From VRUE01 sp963703895 (GTDB taxonomy: Bacteria; Actinomycetota; Thermoleophilia; Solirubrobacterales; 70-9), in NCBI GenBank assembly GCA_963703895.1, contig CAVPFX010000003.1, positions 682,001 to 746,000 of the forward strand: DNA of 64,000 bases, given 5' to 3'. The notes below the pieces were generated by a model. The model was not told the origin of the DNA. It searched no databases and saw only the letters and a list, made by a program, of their open reading frames with translations. Below, one piece after another: positions 15,714-23,982 of this stretch (position 1 is its first letter; the number at the start of each line of letters is the position of its first letter). Position numbers and translations under genes: made by a program.

Positions 15714-17378
15714 TCAGGCGGCCTTCCTGGATCGCTCCACGCGTCGCAGTCCCGCAACCCACGCCTCGGCGTCGATCTCACCGCGGATCAGCGCCGCCAG
15801 TCCTGAAAGCGCTGCGGCGTTGCCACCGCTGGCCGAAGTCGCCTCCGCCAGCAATGGAACCGCGTCGAGGCCCTCCGACGCTTGGCCGATCTTGGCCGGG
15901 ATCTCGGCCGCCGGCGTTCCCCGCCCGAGCAGCTCACCCGCGCGGCGGTTGCGACCGGTCGGGGCCATCACCGTGGCGGTCAGGTCGCCGACCCCGGCGA
16001 GCCCCGAGAAAGTGCTGAGCTCGGCGCCGCGGTCGATCGCGTGATCGATGCACTCGCTCCAGACCTGAGCGGCCGCGATGCCGGCCGCGTTGAGCCCGTG
16101 CGGCTCGGCCGCGGCGGCGGCCAGAGCGGCCGCGTTCTTCGCCGCACCGGCCATCTCGACGCCGGTGACGTCACGAGAGCGCTCGCAGACCAGGCCCGCC
16201 CGGTCGAAGACGATCCCGAGCTGCTTGCGCAGGTCGGGGTCAGCCGAACCGAGGACCAACGCGGCGGAGCCGGAGACGGCCTCGCGGGCGTGCGCCGGCC
16301 CACCGAGGCAGGCAATCGCCCGCGCTCGCACCCGCTCGCCGACGTATTCGGCTGGCAGTTGGCCGAGTGGCGAGATCAACCCCTTGGTCAGCAGCAGCAT
16401 CGCCGAGCGCGAGCCGACGCGGTCCGCGATCGCCCCAACTGCCTGCGGCAGGGAACCGGAGGGAATCGCGAGGCAGACCAAATCGAGGCCAGCCAGCTCG
16501 ACTTCGGAAGCCTGCCGAACGCGGACGGAGTCGGGAAGGCGAACGCCCTCCAGGTAGCGCTGGTTTTCGCCCGCCTCCTCGATCTCGGCGGCGTGCGTGG
16601 CATTGCGCGTCGCCAGTTGCACCTCCAGCCCGCCGCGGGCGAGCAGGACCGCCACGGCCGTGCCCCAACTGCCGGCGCCGATCACCGCCGCGCGGCGCAT
16701 CGGCGGCAGGCCGCCGAGGTCCTCCCACTGCAGCTCGACGTTGGGCCAGATCCGCGCCGTCACGGTCGAGGCGAGGCCGCGCGAGGGGTCCTCGGCCCGC
16801 GGAAAGGTCATCGCCTTGCCGAGCCGGACCTTGACCTTGCGCGGCCGGATGCGCCAGCCGCGGCGCACGTGTTCGGTGCCCAGCACCGCGGCCGGAATCA
16901 CCGGGGCGCCGGTCTGCAGGGCGAGCCGGCCGACGCCGCGCTTGGGCTCCCCTATGGAGCCGCTGCGAATGCGCGTGCCCTCGGGGAAGACGCAGACCGC
17001 GCCGCCGCGTTCGACCAGGCGGCGCGCCGTCTCCACCGAGTCCTCGTCGGACTCGCCGCGGCGGATCGGGAAGGCGCCGAGTCGGGAGAGGATCCAGCCC
17101 TGCCAGCGCCGCTCGAAGAGCTCGACCTTGGCGACGTAGTTCATCGGCCGCCGCCAGGGCAGGGCGCCGCCGATCGCGAAGGGGTCGAGGAAGCTGCGGT
17201 GGTTGGCGGCGACGATCAGGCCGCCCTTGAGCCGGGCGTGCTCGCGGCCAGTGCGGGCGTAGCGGAAGTACACCAGGAAGAAGGGGGTCATGAAGATCCT
17301 GGCGAGGATGTAGAGGATCGGGTTTACGCCGTGGCGGCGGGTGTAGGCGTGGTACGACTGGAGGCGGGCGGGGTCCAT
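15714..17378 (-). CDS. Fusion of 1-acylglycerol-3-phosphate acyltransferase and glycerol-3-phosphate dehydrogenase
   Basis: 554 residues in one uninterrupted frame. Residues about 1-220 are a PlsC-type acyltransferase with NHRSFLD (NHx4D motif, near 59) and FPEGTRIRSG (near 134). From residue 227 a complete GpsA follows: GAGSWGTA NAD-binding loop, LVCLAIPSGSLPQAVG, LTKGL, GGPAHAREA, and the catalytic-Lys region MAGAAKNAAALAAAAAEP. Together they make glycerol-3-phosphate and acylate it toward phosphatidate. An internal ATG at 16700 could start GpsA alone, but its nearest purine-rich site is about 18 bases away. The family-typical separate lengths (about 220 and 330) are preserved. Confidence 0.9.
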   Translation of the reverse strand: MDPARLQSYHAYTRRHGVNPILYILARIFMTPFFLVYFRYARTGREHARLKGGLIVAANHRSFLDPFAIGGALPWRRPMNYVAKVELFERRWQGWILSRLGAFPIRRGESDEDSVETARRLVERGGAVCVFPEGTRIRSGSIGEPKRGVGRLALQTGAPVIPAAVLGTEHVRRGWRIRPRKVKVRLGKAMTFPRAEDPSRGLASTVTARIWPNVELQWEDLGGLPPMRRAAVIGAGSWGTAVAVLLARGGLEVQLATRNATHAAEIEEAGENQRYLEGVRLPDSVRVRQASEVELAGLDLVCLAIPSGSLPQAVGAIADRVGSRSAMLLLTKGLISPLGQLPAEYVGERVRARAIACLGGPAHAREAVSGSAALVLGSADPDLRKQLGIVFDRAGLVCERSRDVTGVEMAGAAKNAAALAAAAAEPHGLNAAGIAAAQVWSECIDHAIDRGAELSTFSGLAGVGDLTATVMAPTGRNRRAGELLGRGTPAAEIPAKIGQASEGLDAVPLLAEATSASGGNAAALSGLAALIRGEIDAEAWVAGLRRVERSRKAA

Positions 17379-17420
17379 CCTTGGATGGCTACACGGGTTG
17401 GGGACAACGGTTACCGGGGG

Positions 17421-17533
17421 CGAGGGTCGGGGTGCCCCTCCTCTCTAACTTTTTCCGTGGAGAGGGGGGCTGCTGACGCCGCAAGGGCGGCCCGAAAAAG
17501 TTAAAGACGTTCGGAGGGGCACCCCGACCCTCG
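17421..17533. repeat. Long inverted repeat, AACTTTTTC family, copy 1
   Basis: Arms 17421-17441 and 17513-17533 are a perfect 21-bp inverted repeat (outer CGAGGGTCGGGGTGCCCCTC). The 71-base interior carries a nested perfect repeat TAACTTTTTC / GAAAAAGTTA and GCTGACGCCGCAAG. It lies right after the stop (17536) of the minus-strand alcohol dehydrogenase gene and fills the gap before the PlsC-GpsA start at 17378. A second copy with different arms is at 26403. Confidence 0.9.
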
Positions 17534-17535
17534 CG

Positions 17536-18552
17536 CTACCAAGCGCTGTCAATGAGCTGCTCTAGGTCGGACCGCGTCGGGGGCTCCGGCGTAAACGCAA
17601 GCTCCGGGCGCAACAGCATTGCCTCAATTGCTTCGGGGAGCTTGCTGGGATCGGCGCCCTGGTTGCCCAGGCCGGGTGGGTTGCCCCCCAACTCCAGGAG
17701 GCGGGGTTCGATCTGGTCGGGCGTGGTGCCGATGGCGGTTGCGAGGGACTCAAGGCCGTCGGGGGCTCTTGGGGTCATGAAGGCCATTGCGCGGGGGAGG
17801 ATTGCGGCGTTTATTCCGGCGTGGGTGCCGCCGCAGATGCGGACGAGGGTTTGGCAGACGACGTGGTGGAGGGAGAAGGCTCCGGAGTCGATTGCGTAGC
17901 CGCAGAGGATCGAGCCCTGGGCGAGGGCGGCGCGGTTGCGCTCGGTGGGGTCTTCGTCGAGCGAGGTCGCGATCAGCTCGGCGCCGCGCAGGGCGGTCAT
18001 GCGGGAGACCGGGTTGGCGAAGGGGGTGTAGAGCGAGTCGGCGCCGTGGGCGAGGGCGTTCATCGAGCTGGCGCGGAGCTCGGGCTCGGGGGCACTGGTC
18101 ATCGCGGCGGGGTCGGCGATCACGAGCGCCGGCCGAACGAGGGAGCGCACGCGATCCTCGGCGCCGGCGGGAAGGCGGTGGATGCCGGTCATCTCGGCTC
18201 CCGACATCGTGGTCGGGATCGCCGTCACCGCGGCGCCTGTCACCGCGGCGATCGCCTTGGCGGTGTCGATCGTGCGGCCGCCCCCGAGAGCGACGAGATT
18301 CGGCGTCTCTACTGAGTCGAGCAAGGCCGCGGCGGTCGCCGGCACCGCGGTCGCCGGATCGGCGGGGGGCAACTCGTGCACGGTGACCGCTGCGGCAGCC
18401 AGCCCCTCTCCCGCACCCAAATGCCGCTTGGTCGTCAGCAGCTCGAACTGCTCCATCCCGTGCTCGGCGAGCAGCTTCGGCGCGGCAGCGATGGCATCGC
18501 CTTCGAAGACGACCGTGCGGCCGGCGTCGCGCCAGACGAAGTTGCCGTTCAC
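17536..18552 (-). CDS. Iron-containing alcohol dehydrogenase / maleylacetate-reductase-like
   Basis: 338 residues from a GTG that overlaps the upstream stop by one base (TAGTG). The group III alcohol dehydrogenase fold is clear: LVALGGGRTIDTAKAIAAV (GGGSxxD-like nucleotide loop), AIPTTMSGAEMTGIHRL, and metal-ligand region NALAHGADSLYTPFANP with a second His region GAFSLHHVVCQTLVRICGGTHAGINA. Coupled directly to a ring-cleaving dioxygenase gene; such pairs open a hydroquinone ring and reduce the maleylacetate-type product to 3-oxoadipate. The pathway is inference from family and linkage. Confidence 0.85.
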   Translation of the reverse strand: MNGNFVWRDAGRTVVFEGDAIAAAPKLLAEHGMEQFELLTTKRHLGAGEGLAAAAVTVHELPPADPATAVPATAAALLDSVETPNLVALGGGRTIDTAKAIAAVTGAAVTAIPTTMSGAEMTGIHRLPAGAEDRVRSLVRPALVIADPAAMTSAPEPELRASSMNALAHGADSLYTPFANPVSRMTALRGAELIATSLDEDPTERNRAALAQGSILCGYAIDSGAFSLHHVVCQTLVRICGGTHAGINAAILPRAMAFMTPRAPDGLESLATAIGTTPDQIEPRLLELGGNPPGLGNQGADPSKLPEAIEAMLLRPELAFTPEPPTRSDLEQLIDSAW

Positions 18553-19469
18553 TACGCCGATGCGGTACGCGGGTTGATCACCGGGCGCAGCTTCGGTTCG
18601 ACCTCCGCTCGCAGGCGCTCGTAATCCGGCGGCAGCGAGAGCTTCTCGCCGAGGTGCTCGAGCGGCTCGTCGACCGTGAACCCTGGCCCGAGGGTGGCGA
18701 TCTCGAAGAGAACGCCGCTCGGCTCGCGGAAGTAGATCGAGCGGAAGTAGAAGCGGTCGATCACCGGGGTCGGCTGAGCGCCGCCGGCAATTGCCCGGGC
18801 ACGCCACTCCTCGTGCTCGTCGAGGGTCGAGGCCCAGGCAACATGGTGGACACTGCCGGCCCCCTGGCGCGAGCGCTCCTCGGGGGGCGCTTCGTAGATG
18901 TAGAGGCCGCCGCGACTGGCACCGCGGGCTTCCCAACTGTGCTCGTCGACCGGCTCGAACTCGAGCGACTCGAGCAGCGTCGCGCTTGCGGCCGGGTTTG
19001 CGCTGTAGGCGCAAACGGCGTGGAAACCGCGCAGGGCAAGCTCGGCCGGGACCTCCGGGTGGTCGGCGATCAGCGGCTCATCGCCGACCTCGACCACGGC
19101 GAGCTCGTGGGCGAGCCCCTCGGGATCGGCGAAGCGCAGGCCTCCCCCCGCCCGCTCGGACTCGATCCCGTTGGCGCCAAGGCGCCCCTCCCAGAAGTCG
19201 AGCGCGGCGTGCGAGGCGACCCGCCAGACGATCCGGTGCACGTCGCCAGCACCCGGCCGCCCCGGCGGCACGCCGGGGAACTCGAAGAAGGTGAGATCGG
19301 AACCGGCGCTGCCCTTCTCGTCGGCGAAGAAAAGGTGGTAGACGGTGGGGTTGTCCTGGTTGACCGTCTTCTTGACCAGGCGCAAGCCCATCACCCCGGC
19401 GTAGAAGTCGACGTTGCTCTGCGCGTCGGCCGTAATCGCGGTGATGTGGTGGATTCCCTCCAGCTTCAC
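18552..19469 (-). CDS. Ring-cleaving dioxygenase (glyoxalase/vicinal oxygen chelate fold, MhqO/PcpA-like)
   Basis: 305 residues from a GTG at 19469. Two tandem glyoxalase-type modules: KLEGIHHITAITADAQSNVD with a metal-ligand His (residue about 7), and RQGAGSVHHVAWASTLDEHE with the second His near residue 216, plus SGVLFEIATLGPGF with the ligand Glu near residue 265. This is the VOC dioxygenase type that cleaves hydroquinones with Fe(II). It heads a two-gene operon with the maleylacetate-reductase-like gene. The start region carries a divergent promoter shared with the membrane protein at 19494. Confidence 0.86.
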   Translation of the reverse strand: MKLEGIHHITAITADAQSNVDFYAGVMGLRLVKKTVNQDNPTVYHLFFADEKGSAGSDLTFFEFPGVPPGRPGAGDVHRIVWRVASHAALDFWEGRLGANGIESERAGGGLRFADPEGLAHELAVVEVGDEPLIADHPEVPAELALRGFHAVCAYSANPAASATLLESLEFEPVDEHSWEARGASRGGLYIYEAPPEERSRQGAGSVHHVAWASTLDEHEEWRARAIAGGAQPTPVIDRFYFRSIYFREPSGVLFEIATLGPGFTVDEPLEHLGEKLSLPPDYERLRAEVEPKLRPVINPRTASA

Positions 19470-19480
19470 TACGTCACGTA

Positions 19481-19486
19481 TACCAT
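19481..19486 (+). promoter_or_regulatory. -10 element TACCAT of a leaderless gene, in a divergent promoter
   Basis: TACCAT lies seven bases before the ATG at 19494. It overlaps GTATAC (19478-19483); read on the minus strand, TATACG lies seven bases before the dioxygenase GTG at 19469. The two starts are 24 bases apart, so polymerases would compete for one site. Confidence 0.5.
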
Positions 19487-19493
19487 CCCGCCA

Positions 19494-20879
19494 ATGAGCC
19501 GCGGCAGACGACGTTTCGTGAGGGTCCTCATCGTGCTCGGCTCGCTCCTCGCCTTCCTCAGCGTCTTCGCGATCTGGACAGAGCGCCAGGCGCTCGACAC
19601 CGACGAGTGGGTCAACACCAGCGGCCGCCTGATCCAGAACTCGACGATCCGCGAAAAGCTCAGCGACTACCTCGTCGACCAGCTCTACGAAAACGTCGAC
19701 GTCGAAAAGGAACTGAGCCAAAAGCTGCCGGGAGATACCAAGGACCTGGCCGGGCCGATCTCCGGCGGGCTGCGCCAGGTGGCCGGCTCTGGGGCCAACA
19801 AGGTGCTGGAAAGCTCGACCGCCCAGGAACTCTGGAAGACCGCAAACCGCACCACCCACAAGCAGCTGCTCGAAGTCCTGGAAGAAAAGGAAGGGACGCT
19901 GGCGACCGAAGAAGGCAAGGTCAGCCTCAACCTCGGCAGCCTGGTCACCAACCTCGCCGACCAGGTCGGCATCGGCGCCGATCTAGCCGAAAAGCTGCCG
20001 GAAGATGCGGGTCAGATCACGATCTTGCGCTCCGATCAGTTGAAGACCGCCCAGGACATCGTCGTCGCGATCAAGGGTCTCGCGCTGATTCTCTCGCTGC
20101 TCACCTTGCTCTGCTTCGGTTTGGCGATCTACCTCTCGCGCGAGGGTCGCTGGGTAACGGTGCTCTACTGCGGCGTCGGCCTGATTGCCGCCGGCTTCGC
20201 CGTGATCGTCGCTCGCGAGATCGCCGGAGGCATAGTCGTCGGCCAACTGGTCGAAGAAGAGAGCGTCAAGCCCGCGGCGGAAGCGGCCTGGTCGATCGGA
20301 ACCTCACTGATGACCAGCATCGCCACCACCGTGATCGTGATCGGCGTGCTCTTCGGGATCGCCGGCTGGCTCGCCTCGCCGACCGGCTCGGCGCGCTCGA
20401 CCCGGCGGGCGATCGCGCCGGTGCTGCAGGGCTATCCCGCCTACGTCTACGCCGGCCTCGCGGTTCTGGTCGGCATCTACTTCCTCTCCGCCCCGACCCA
20501 GAACCTGCGCTCCTTCCTGACCACGCTGGTGATCGCCGGGCTTGCCGCCTTCGGCATCCACGAGCTGCGCAAACAGACCGCCGAGGAATTCCCCGACGCC
20601 GACTACGGCGACGTCTTCGGCCGCACCAAGGACAAGGTGGTCGGCGCCGTCAAAGACGCCAACCTGGGCGAGCGGGCGTCAAAGCTGCGCCTGCCGGAGA
20701 TGCGTAAGCCCGCCGACGGCAGCGAGGCACCAACGGCAACCCTCCCCGCCGACAACGAGGATGCTCGCCTGGCCCGGCTCGAACGCCTCGCGACGCTGCA
20801 CGAGAAGGGCGTTCTCACCGACGAGGAGCTCGCCACGGAGAAGGCGCGCGTGCTCAGTGACTCCGGCAAAGGCGCCTGA
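19494..20879 (+). CDS. Integral membrane protein with C-terminal SHOCT domain
   Basis: 461 residues from the leaderless ATG at 19494. One N-terminal helix (VRVLIVLGSLLAFLSVFAIW), an extracytoplasmic helical domain of about 165 residues, then four or five helices between about 195 and 345 (IVVAIKGLALILSLLTLLCF, TVLYCGVGLIAAGFAVIVA and others). The C-terminus is cytosolic, with a SHOCT motif near the end (LERLATLHEKGVLTDEELAT), a short oligomerisation module common in actinobacterial membrane proteins. Function unknown. Long in-frame sequence upstream lies over the dioxygenase gene and is rejected. Confidence 0.8.
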   Translation: MSRGRRRFVRVLIVLGSLLAFLSVFAIWTERQALDTDEWVNTSGRLIQNSTIREKLSDYLVDQLYENVDVEKELSQKLPGDTKDLAGPISGGLRQVAGSGANKVLESSTAQELWKTANRTTHKQLLEVLEEKEGTLATEEGKVSLNLGSLVTNLADQVGIGADLAEKLPEDAGQITILRSDQLKTAQDIVVAIKGLALILSLLTLLCFGLAIYLSREGRWVTVLYCGVGLIAAGFAVIVAREIAGGIVVGQLVEEESVKPAAEAAWSIGTSLMTSIATTVIVIGVLFGIAGWLASPTGSARSTRRAIAPVLQGYPAYVYAGLAVLVGIYFLSAPTQNLRSFLTTLVIAGLAAFGIHELRKQTAEEFPDADYGDVFGRTKDKVVGAVKDANLGERASKLRLPEMRKPADGSEAPTATLPADNEDARLARLERLATLHEKGVLTDEELATEKARVLSDSGKGA

Positions 20880-20888
20880 TTCGCCCAG

Positions 20889-20961
20889 AGCCCGCCTCCG
20901 GACTCGAACCGGAACTCCCCGCTTTACAAGAGCGGTGCTTTACCAATTAAGCTAGGCGGGC
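20889..20961 (-). tRNA. tRNA-Thr (anticodon TGT)
   Basis: Read on the minus strand: acceptor stem GCCCGCC (20961-20955) pairs with GGCGGGC (20896-20890); D-loop AATTGGTAAAGC; anticodon stem CCGCT/AGCGG around loop CTTGTAA, so anticodon TGT reading ACA; T-arm CCGGTTCGAGTCCGG. The 3' CCA is not encoded. The 5' ten bases overlap the end of the PD-(D/E)XK gene on the same strand. Confidence 0.95.
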
Positions 20962-21388
20962 AACTCGTATTCCTTTGCCCAGCGTACGCGCTTGTTCTGT
21001 CGGTTGCGCGGAGGATCGACTCGCAGGTACATGCCGCAGTTGGGCACCTCTTCCGCCGGGATGACATAGACACTTTCGTTGTCTGGGCAGTAAACAATGA
21101 AGAGATCGACCTCCCCGGCATAGCTTCGAGTTCGCGTTCGCCGGGTGTTGGACTGAACGCTCTGTGAGCTGAATTGAACGACACCGTCGCGAAGGCGCCC
21201 GGTCTTGCACTGTGCTTTCAGCAGGCGACCACCACAATCGAGAACCAAGTCGTATCGCTGGTTGACACCAAAGGGCATCAACACGCAGTAGCCGCGACGA
21301 ATCAGCTCAGAGAGGATCGGCCCTCCGTTCGCAGGTCGACGTCGACGGGATGTGACGTGAGCTCCGGCTTTGGAAGCACGGCGGGCAT
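20952..21388 (-). pseudogene. PD-(D/E)XK endonuclease-like gene, frameshifted, ending inside tRNA-Thr
   Basis: The frame from ATG 21388 reads MPAVLPKPELTSHPVDVDLR then TEGR and stops soon after; a one-base shift near 21318 continues as ILSELIRRGYCVLMPFGVNQ with catalytic-core RYDLVLDCGGRLLKAQCKTG and ends YAGEVDLFIVYCPDNE... to VRWAKEYELPA. The D-x(n)-QxK pattern and order match the group I intron-associated PD-(D/E)XK family. The repaired length is about 145 residues. The stop codon TAG is bases 8-10 of tRNA-Thr. The segment is less GC-rich than its surroundings. Sequence error or true inactivation cannot be separated here. Confidence 0.72.
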
Positions 21389-21394
21389 GACCAC

Positions 21395-21400
21395 AGCATA
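21395..21400 (-). promoter_or_regulatory. -10 element TATGCT of a leaderless gene
   Basis: On the minus strand TATGCT ends six bases before the ATG at 21388 of the nuclease-like gene, which supports that start. Confidence 0.5.
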
Positions 21401-21463
21401 GAACTCACCGCAGACAGAAAGCTTCATTCCTGTCCACCGGCACGTCTGCAATCGTTACCCGCC

Positions 21464-22450
21464 GTGGACGTCAACTTTCGCTTCCTCGAACCCAGTGAAG
21501 GAGCGGTCCTGAGCGAAGCGATCGAGGCCGCCTACGGCGACAGCTACGACGTGCGCTGGGTCTACGACACTGCCGAGGTTTCGGCGCGGTTGGCGGCGGG
21601 GACCTACGTCTCCTGCGTGGCGGAGACAAGCGACGGCGAGCTGCTCTGTCATGAGGGGATGAGCCTTGCCGCAGCGGGGGACGCCGTGGGCCACTCGGGC
21701 CAAGCGGTGACGATGCCGGCGGCGCGCGGCCAGCACCTCTTCACCCGGACCAAGCGCTTCCTGATGGATTGGGCGACGGAGCGGGGGCTGGCGGGCATGT
21801 ACAGCGAGGCGACCGCGGCCCATCCCTACAGCCAGCGGGCCAACATCGAGTTGGGCGCGCACGAGACCGGCTTCCTGCTCGGCTGGATCCCGGCGTCGGT
21901 CACCAACGACGCCGCTGCTGCTCAGCGCGGCCGGCAATCGGCGGCGCTCTTCTACACCAAGCTCAACGACGGGCAGGAGCGGCCCGTGTACGTGCCCGAG
22001 CGGCACCGCGAGATCGTCGGGCAGACACTCGAGCTCTGCGAGCTACGGGGAACGCTTGCCGAGCCCCCGGCGGAGGTCGAGCTGACCGAGCGCAGCGAGC
22101 TCGAGGTCGCGGTCGACGCCGATCACAACCTGGCGCTGATCACCGTCCACGTTCCCGGCGCCGACCTCGAGCAGGTCGTGGCCGCCGAGCGACACCACCT
22201 CTTTCACCGCGCCTGCCTCGACGCGATCTACCTCGATCTCCCCTTGGAGGCACCGGCGACCGCCCTGGTCGCCGATCACCTCGAGCGACTCGGCGTCTCC
22301 TACTCGGGCGTCTTTCCCAACAATCGCTGCAACGGCGACGTACTGCGCATGCAGTCCCTGCACCGTGTGCGGATCAAGGCCGGCGACGTCGCCGTCGCCT
22401 CCGAACACGGCCAGGAACTGCTCGAGTACGTCCTCGCCGACCTGCCTTAG
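21464..22450 (+). CDS. GNAT-like acetyltransferase-fold protein
   Basis: 328 residues from a GTG. The first half has the look of the acetyltransferase domain that is often fused to anti-sigma kinases: VSCVAETSDGELLCHEGMSL, RTKRFLMDWATERGLAGMYS, and the signature HPYSQRANIELGAHETGFLL near residue 124. The second half (about 175-328) is another alpha/beta unit ending in ECF-like NNRCNGDVLRMQSLHRVRIK. No export signal. The substrate is unknown. Its stop overlaps the stop of convergent sigH by four bases. Confidence 0.72.
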   Translation: MDVNFRFLEPSEGAVLSEAIEAAYGDSYDVRWVYDTAEVSARLAAGTYVSCVAETSDGELLCHEGMSLAAAGDAVGHSGQAVTMPAARGQHLFTRTKRFLMDWATERGLAGMYSEATAAHPYSQRANIELGAHETGFLLGWIPASVTNDAAAAQRGRQSAALFYTKLNDGQERPVYVPERHREIVGQTLELCELRGTLAEPPAEVELTERSELEVAVDADHNLALITVHVPGADLEQVVAAERHHLFHRACLDAIYLDLPLEAPATALVADHLERLGVSYSGVFPNNRCNGDVLRMQSLHRVRIKAGDVAVASEHGQELLEYVLADLP

Positions 22451-23157
22451 TTCAGCGTCTCGCGGGAAGCGAGGTGGCTGCCGACCTTGCGCTTGACGCG
22501 CTGCAGAGCGTTGTCCACCGTCTTGGTGTCGCACTCGAGCCGCTCGGCGGTGGCCTCGTAGGAGTGGCCGTCGAGGTAGAGCGAGAGCACGCGGCTCTCC
22601 AGGTCGGAGAGCACGCCGGAGACGCCGGAGAGGCAGGAAACGAGGCTCTCCAGCTCTTCGGAGGCGATCACCTGGTTGACCGGATCGTGCACGGTGGGCC
22701 CGGGCAGGATCTCGTCGAGGGTCGTGTCGGAGTCGCCCGCCGCCGCCGGGGTCTGGCTGAAGGAGACGTACTGGTTGAGCGGCGTGTGCTTGTTGCGGGT
22801 CGCCGTCTTCACCGCGGTGATGATCTGGCGGGTGATGCAGAGCTCGGCGAAGTTGCGGAAGCTCGACTCGCGATCGGTGCGGTAGTCCCGAATCGCCTTG
22901 TAGAGGCCGAGCAGACCTTCCTGGATCAGGTCGTCTGCCTCGCCTCCGAGCAAGAAGTACGAGGAGGCCTTGAGGCGGACGAAGCCGCGGTAGCGGCGGA
23001 CGATCGCGTCGTAGGCATCGGTCCGGCCATCCTTAGCGAGAGCGACCAGATAATGATCGTCAAGCTCAGGTTGAAGGTTAGTCTCGGCGGGTTTGAGCGA
23101 GCCGTTGAGACGGCCCGAAGGGAGCTGCATTTCCTGGGTCGGCGAAGATAGAGCCAC
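22447..23157 (-). CDS. sigH: RNA polymerase sigma factor, SigH (sporulation-type) subfamily
   Basis: 236 residues. Region 2: LVALAKDGRTDAYDAIVRRY, LLGGEADDLIQEGLLGLYKA, RDYRTDRESSFRNFAELCIT. Region 4: LSDLESRVLSLYLDGHSYEA, TAERLECDTKTVDNALQRVK. Length and the RQIITAVKTATRNKHTPLNQ stretch are those of Bacillus SigH-type factors. Neighbours upstream on the same strand are rlmB and cysS, the order known from Firmicutes, which supports the name. The GTG start is preceded by AGGAGAAGGA. In a non-sporulating actinobacterium its regulon is unknown. Confidence 0.9.
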   Translation of the reverse strand: MALSSPTQEMQLPSGRLNGSLKPAETNLQPELDDHYLVALAKDGRTDAYDAIVRRYRGFVRLKASSYFLLGGEADDLIQEGLLGLYKAIRDYRTDRESSFRNFAELCITRQIITAVKTATRNKHTPLNQYVSFSQTPAAAGDSDTTLDEILPGPTVHDPVNQVIASEELESLVSCLSGVSGVLSDLESRVLSLYLDGHSYEATAERLECDTKTVDNALQRVKRKVGSHLASRETLN

Positions 23158-23331
23158 AGATCCTTCTCCTTGATGAAGGGTCGTGGCGCCTTACCTCCCC
23201 TGGCGGCGCCTCAATATGGACTGGGTATCTCAGACTCAAGCTGAGGTTCACCCTTATTGGCGCGTTAGTTTACGGCTGCGCGGAGTTCTGTCAACCCCAA
23301 ACGTGAATTCGTGCAAATGCCGTTGCAGTTG

Positions 23332-23982
23332 CTAGCGCTGCCGAACGGCCTCGAAAAGCAGCGCCGCGGCCGCGGCCGAGACGTTGAGCGAGTCGATCTT
23401 GCCCCGCTGCGGCAGGGCGACGAGCCCATCGCAGGCCGAGGCCACGCGCGGGCGCAGGCCCTTGCCCTCGCCGCCTAGGACCAGCACGGTCGGGCCGGCG
23501 AGATCCACGTCCCAGGGCGCTTGCTTCGCCTCGGCGTCAGCGCCCCAGATCCAAAAGCCCGCCTGCTTCGCCTCGGTGAGCCAGTCGGCGAGATTGCGGA
23601 CGTGGGCGATCGGCAGGTGCTCGACCGCGCCCGCCGAGGCCTTGCAGGCAACGGCGGTCACCGCTGCCGAGCGACGCTCGGGGATGACCAACCCGGTCGC
23701 CCCCGCCGCCTCCGCCGAACGAGCGACAGCGCCAAGGTTGCGTGGATCCTGAACCTGATCCAGGGCCACGAGCAATGCGTTCTCAACCCGCAGCAGCTCC
23801 ACGGATCCCGCGTAGGGATAAGGCTCGACCTCGGCCACGACCCCCTGATGGTCCGGCGACCCACACAACCGCTCCAGCTCCTCGCCCGGCGTCTCGGGAG
23901 CCCGCCAGACACGCAACACCTGCCGCCTCCCCCGCTCGGCCTCGGCGACCGGCTGCTTGCCGTAGATGACCTGCGAGGCCAT
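23332..23982 (-). CDS. rlmB: 23S rRNA 2'-O-methyltransferase of SpoU/RlmB family
   Basis: 216 residues. SPOUT methyltransferase: short N-terminal substrate-binding part (VIYGKQPVAEAERGRRQVLR), then the knot with its motifs ALDQVQDPRNLGAVARSAEA (motif 1, Asn and Arg), VLGGEGKGLRP (motif 2) and LPQRGKIDSLNVSAAAAALL (motif 3). Probably Gm methylation in 23S rRNA or a tRNA site; the exact base cannot be read. ATG overlaps the cysS stop (ATGA type), so the two are coupled. The N-terminal domain is shorter than in E. coli RlmB. Confidence 0.9.
   Translation of the reverse strand: MASQVIYGKQPVAEAERGRRQVLRVWRAPETPGEELERLCGSPDHQGVVAEVEPYPYAGSVELLRVENALLVALDQVQDPRNLGAVARSAEAAGATGLVIPERRSAAVTAVACKASAGAVEHLPIAHVRNLADWLTEAKQAGFWIWGADAEAKQAPWDVDLAGPTVLVLGGEGKGLRPRVASACDGLVALPQRGKIDSLNVSAAAAALLFEAVRQR

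Noticed and set aside
23158..23331. Gap between rlmB and sigH
   Set aside because: Contains a good ribosome site for sigH and AT-richer sequence, but no convincing hairpin, repeat or small gene.
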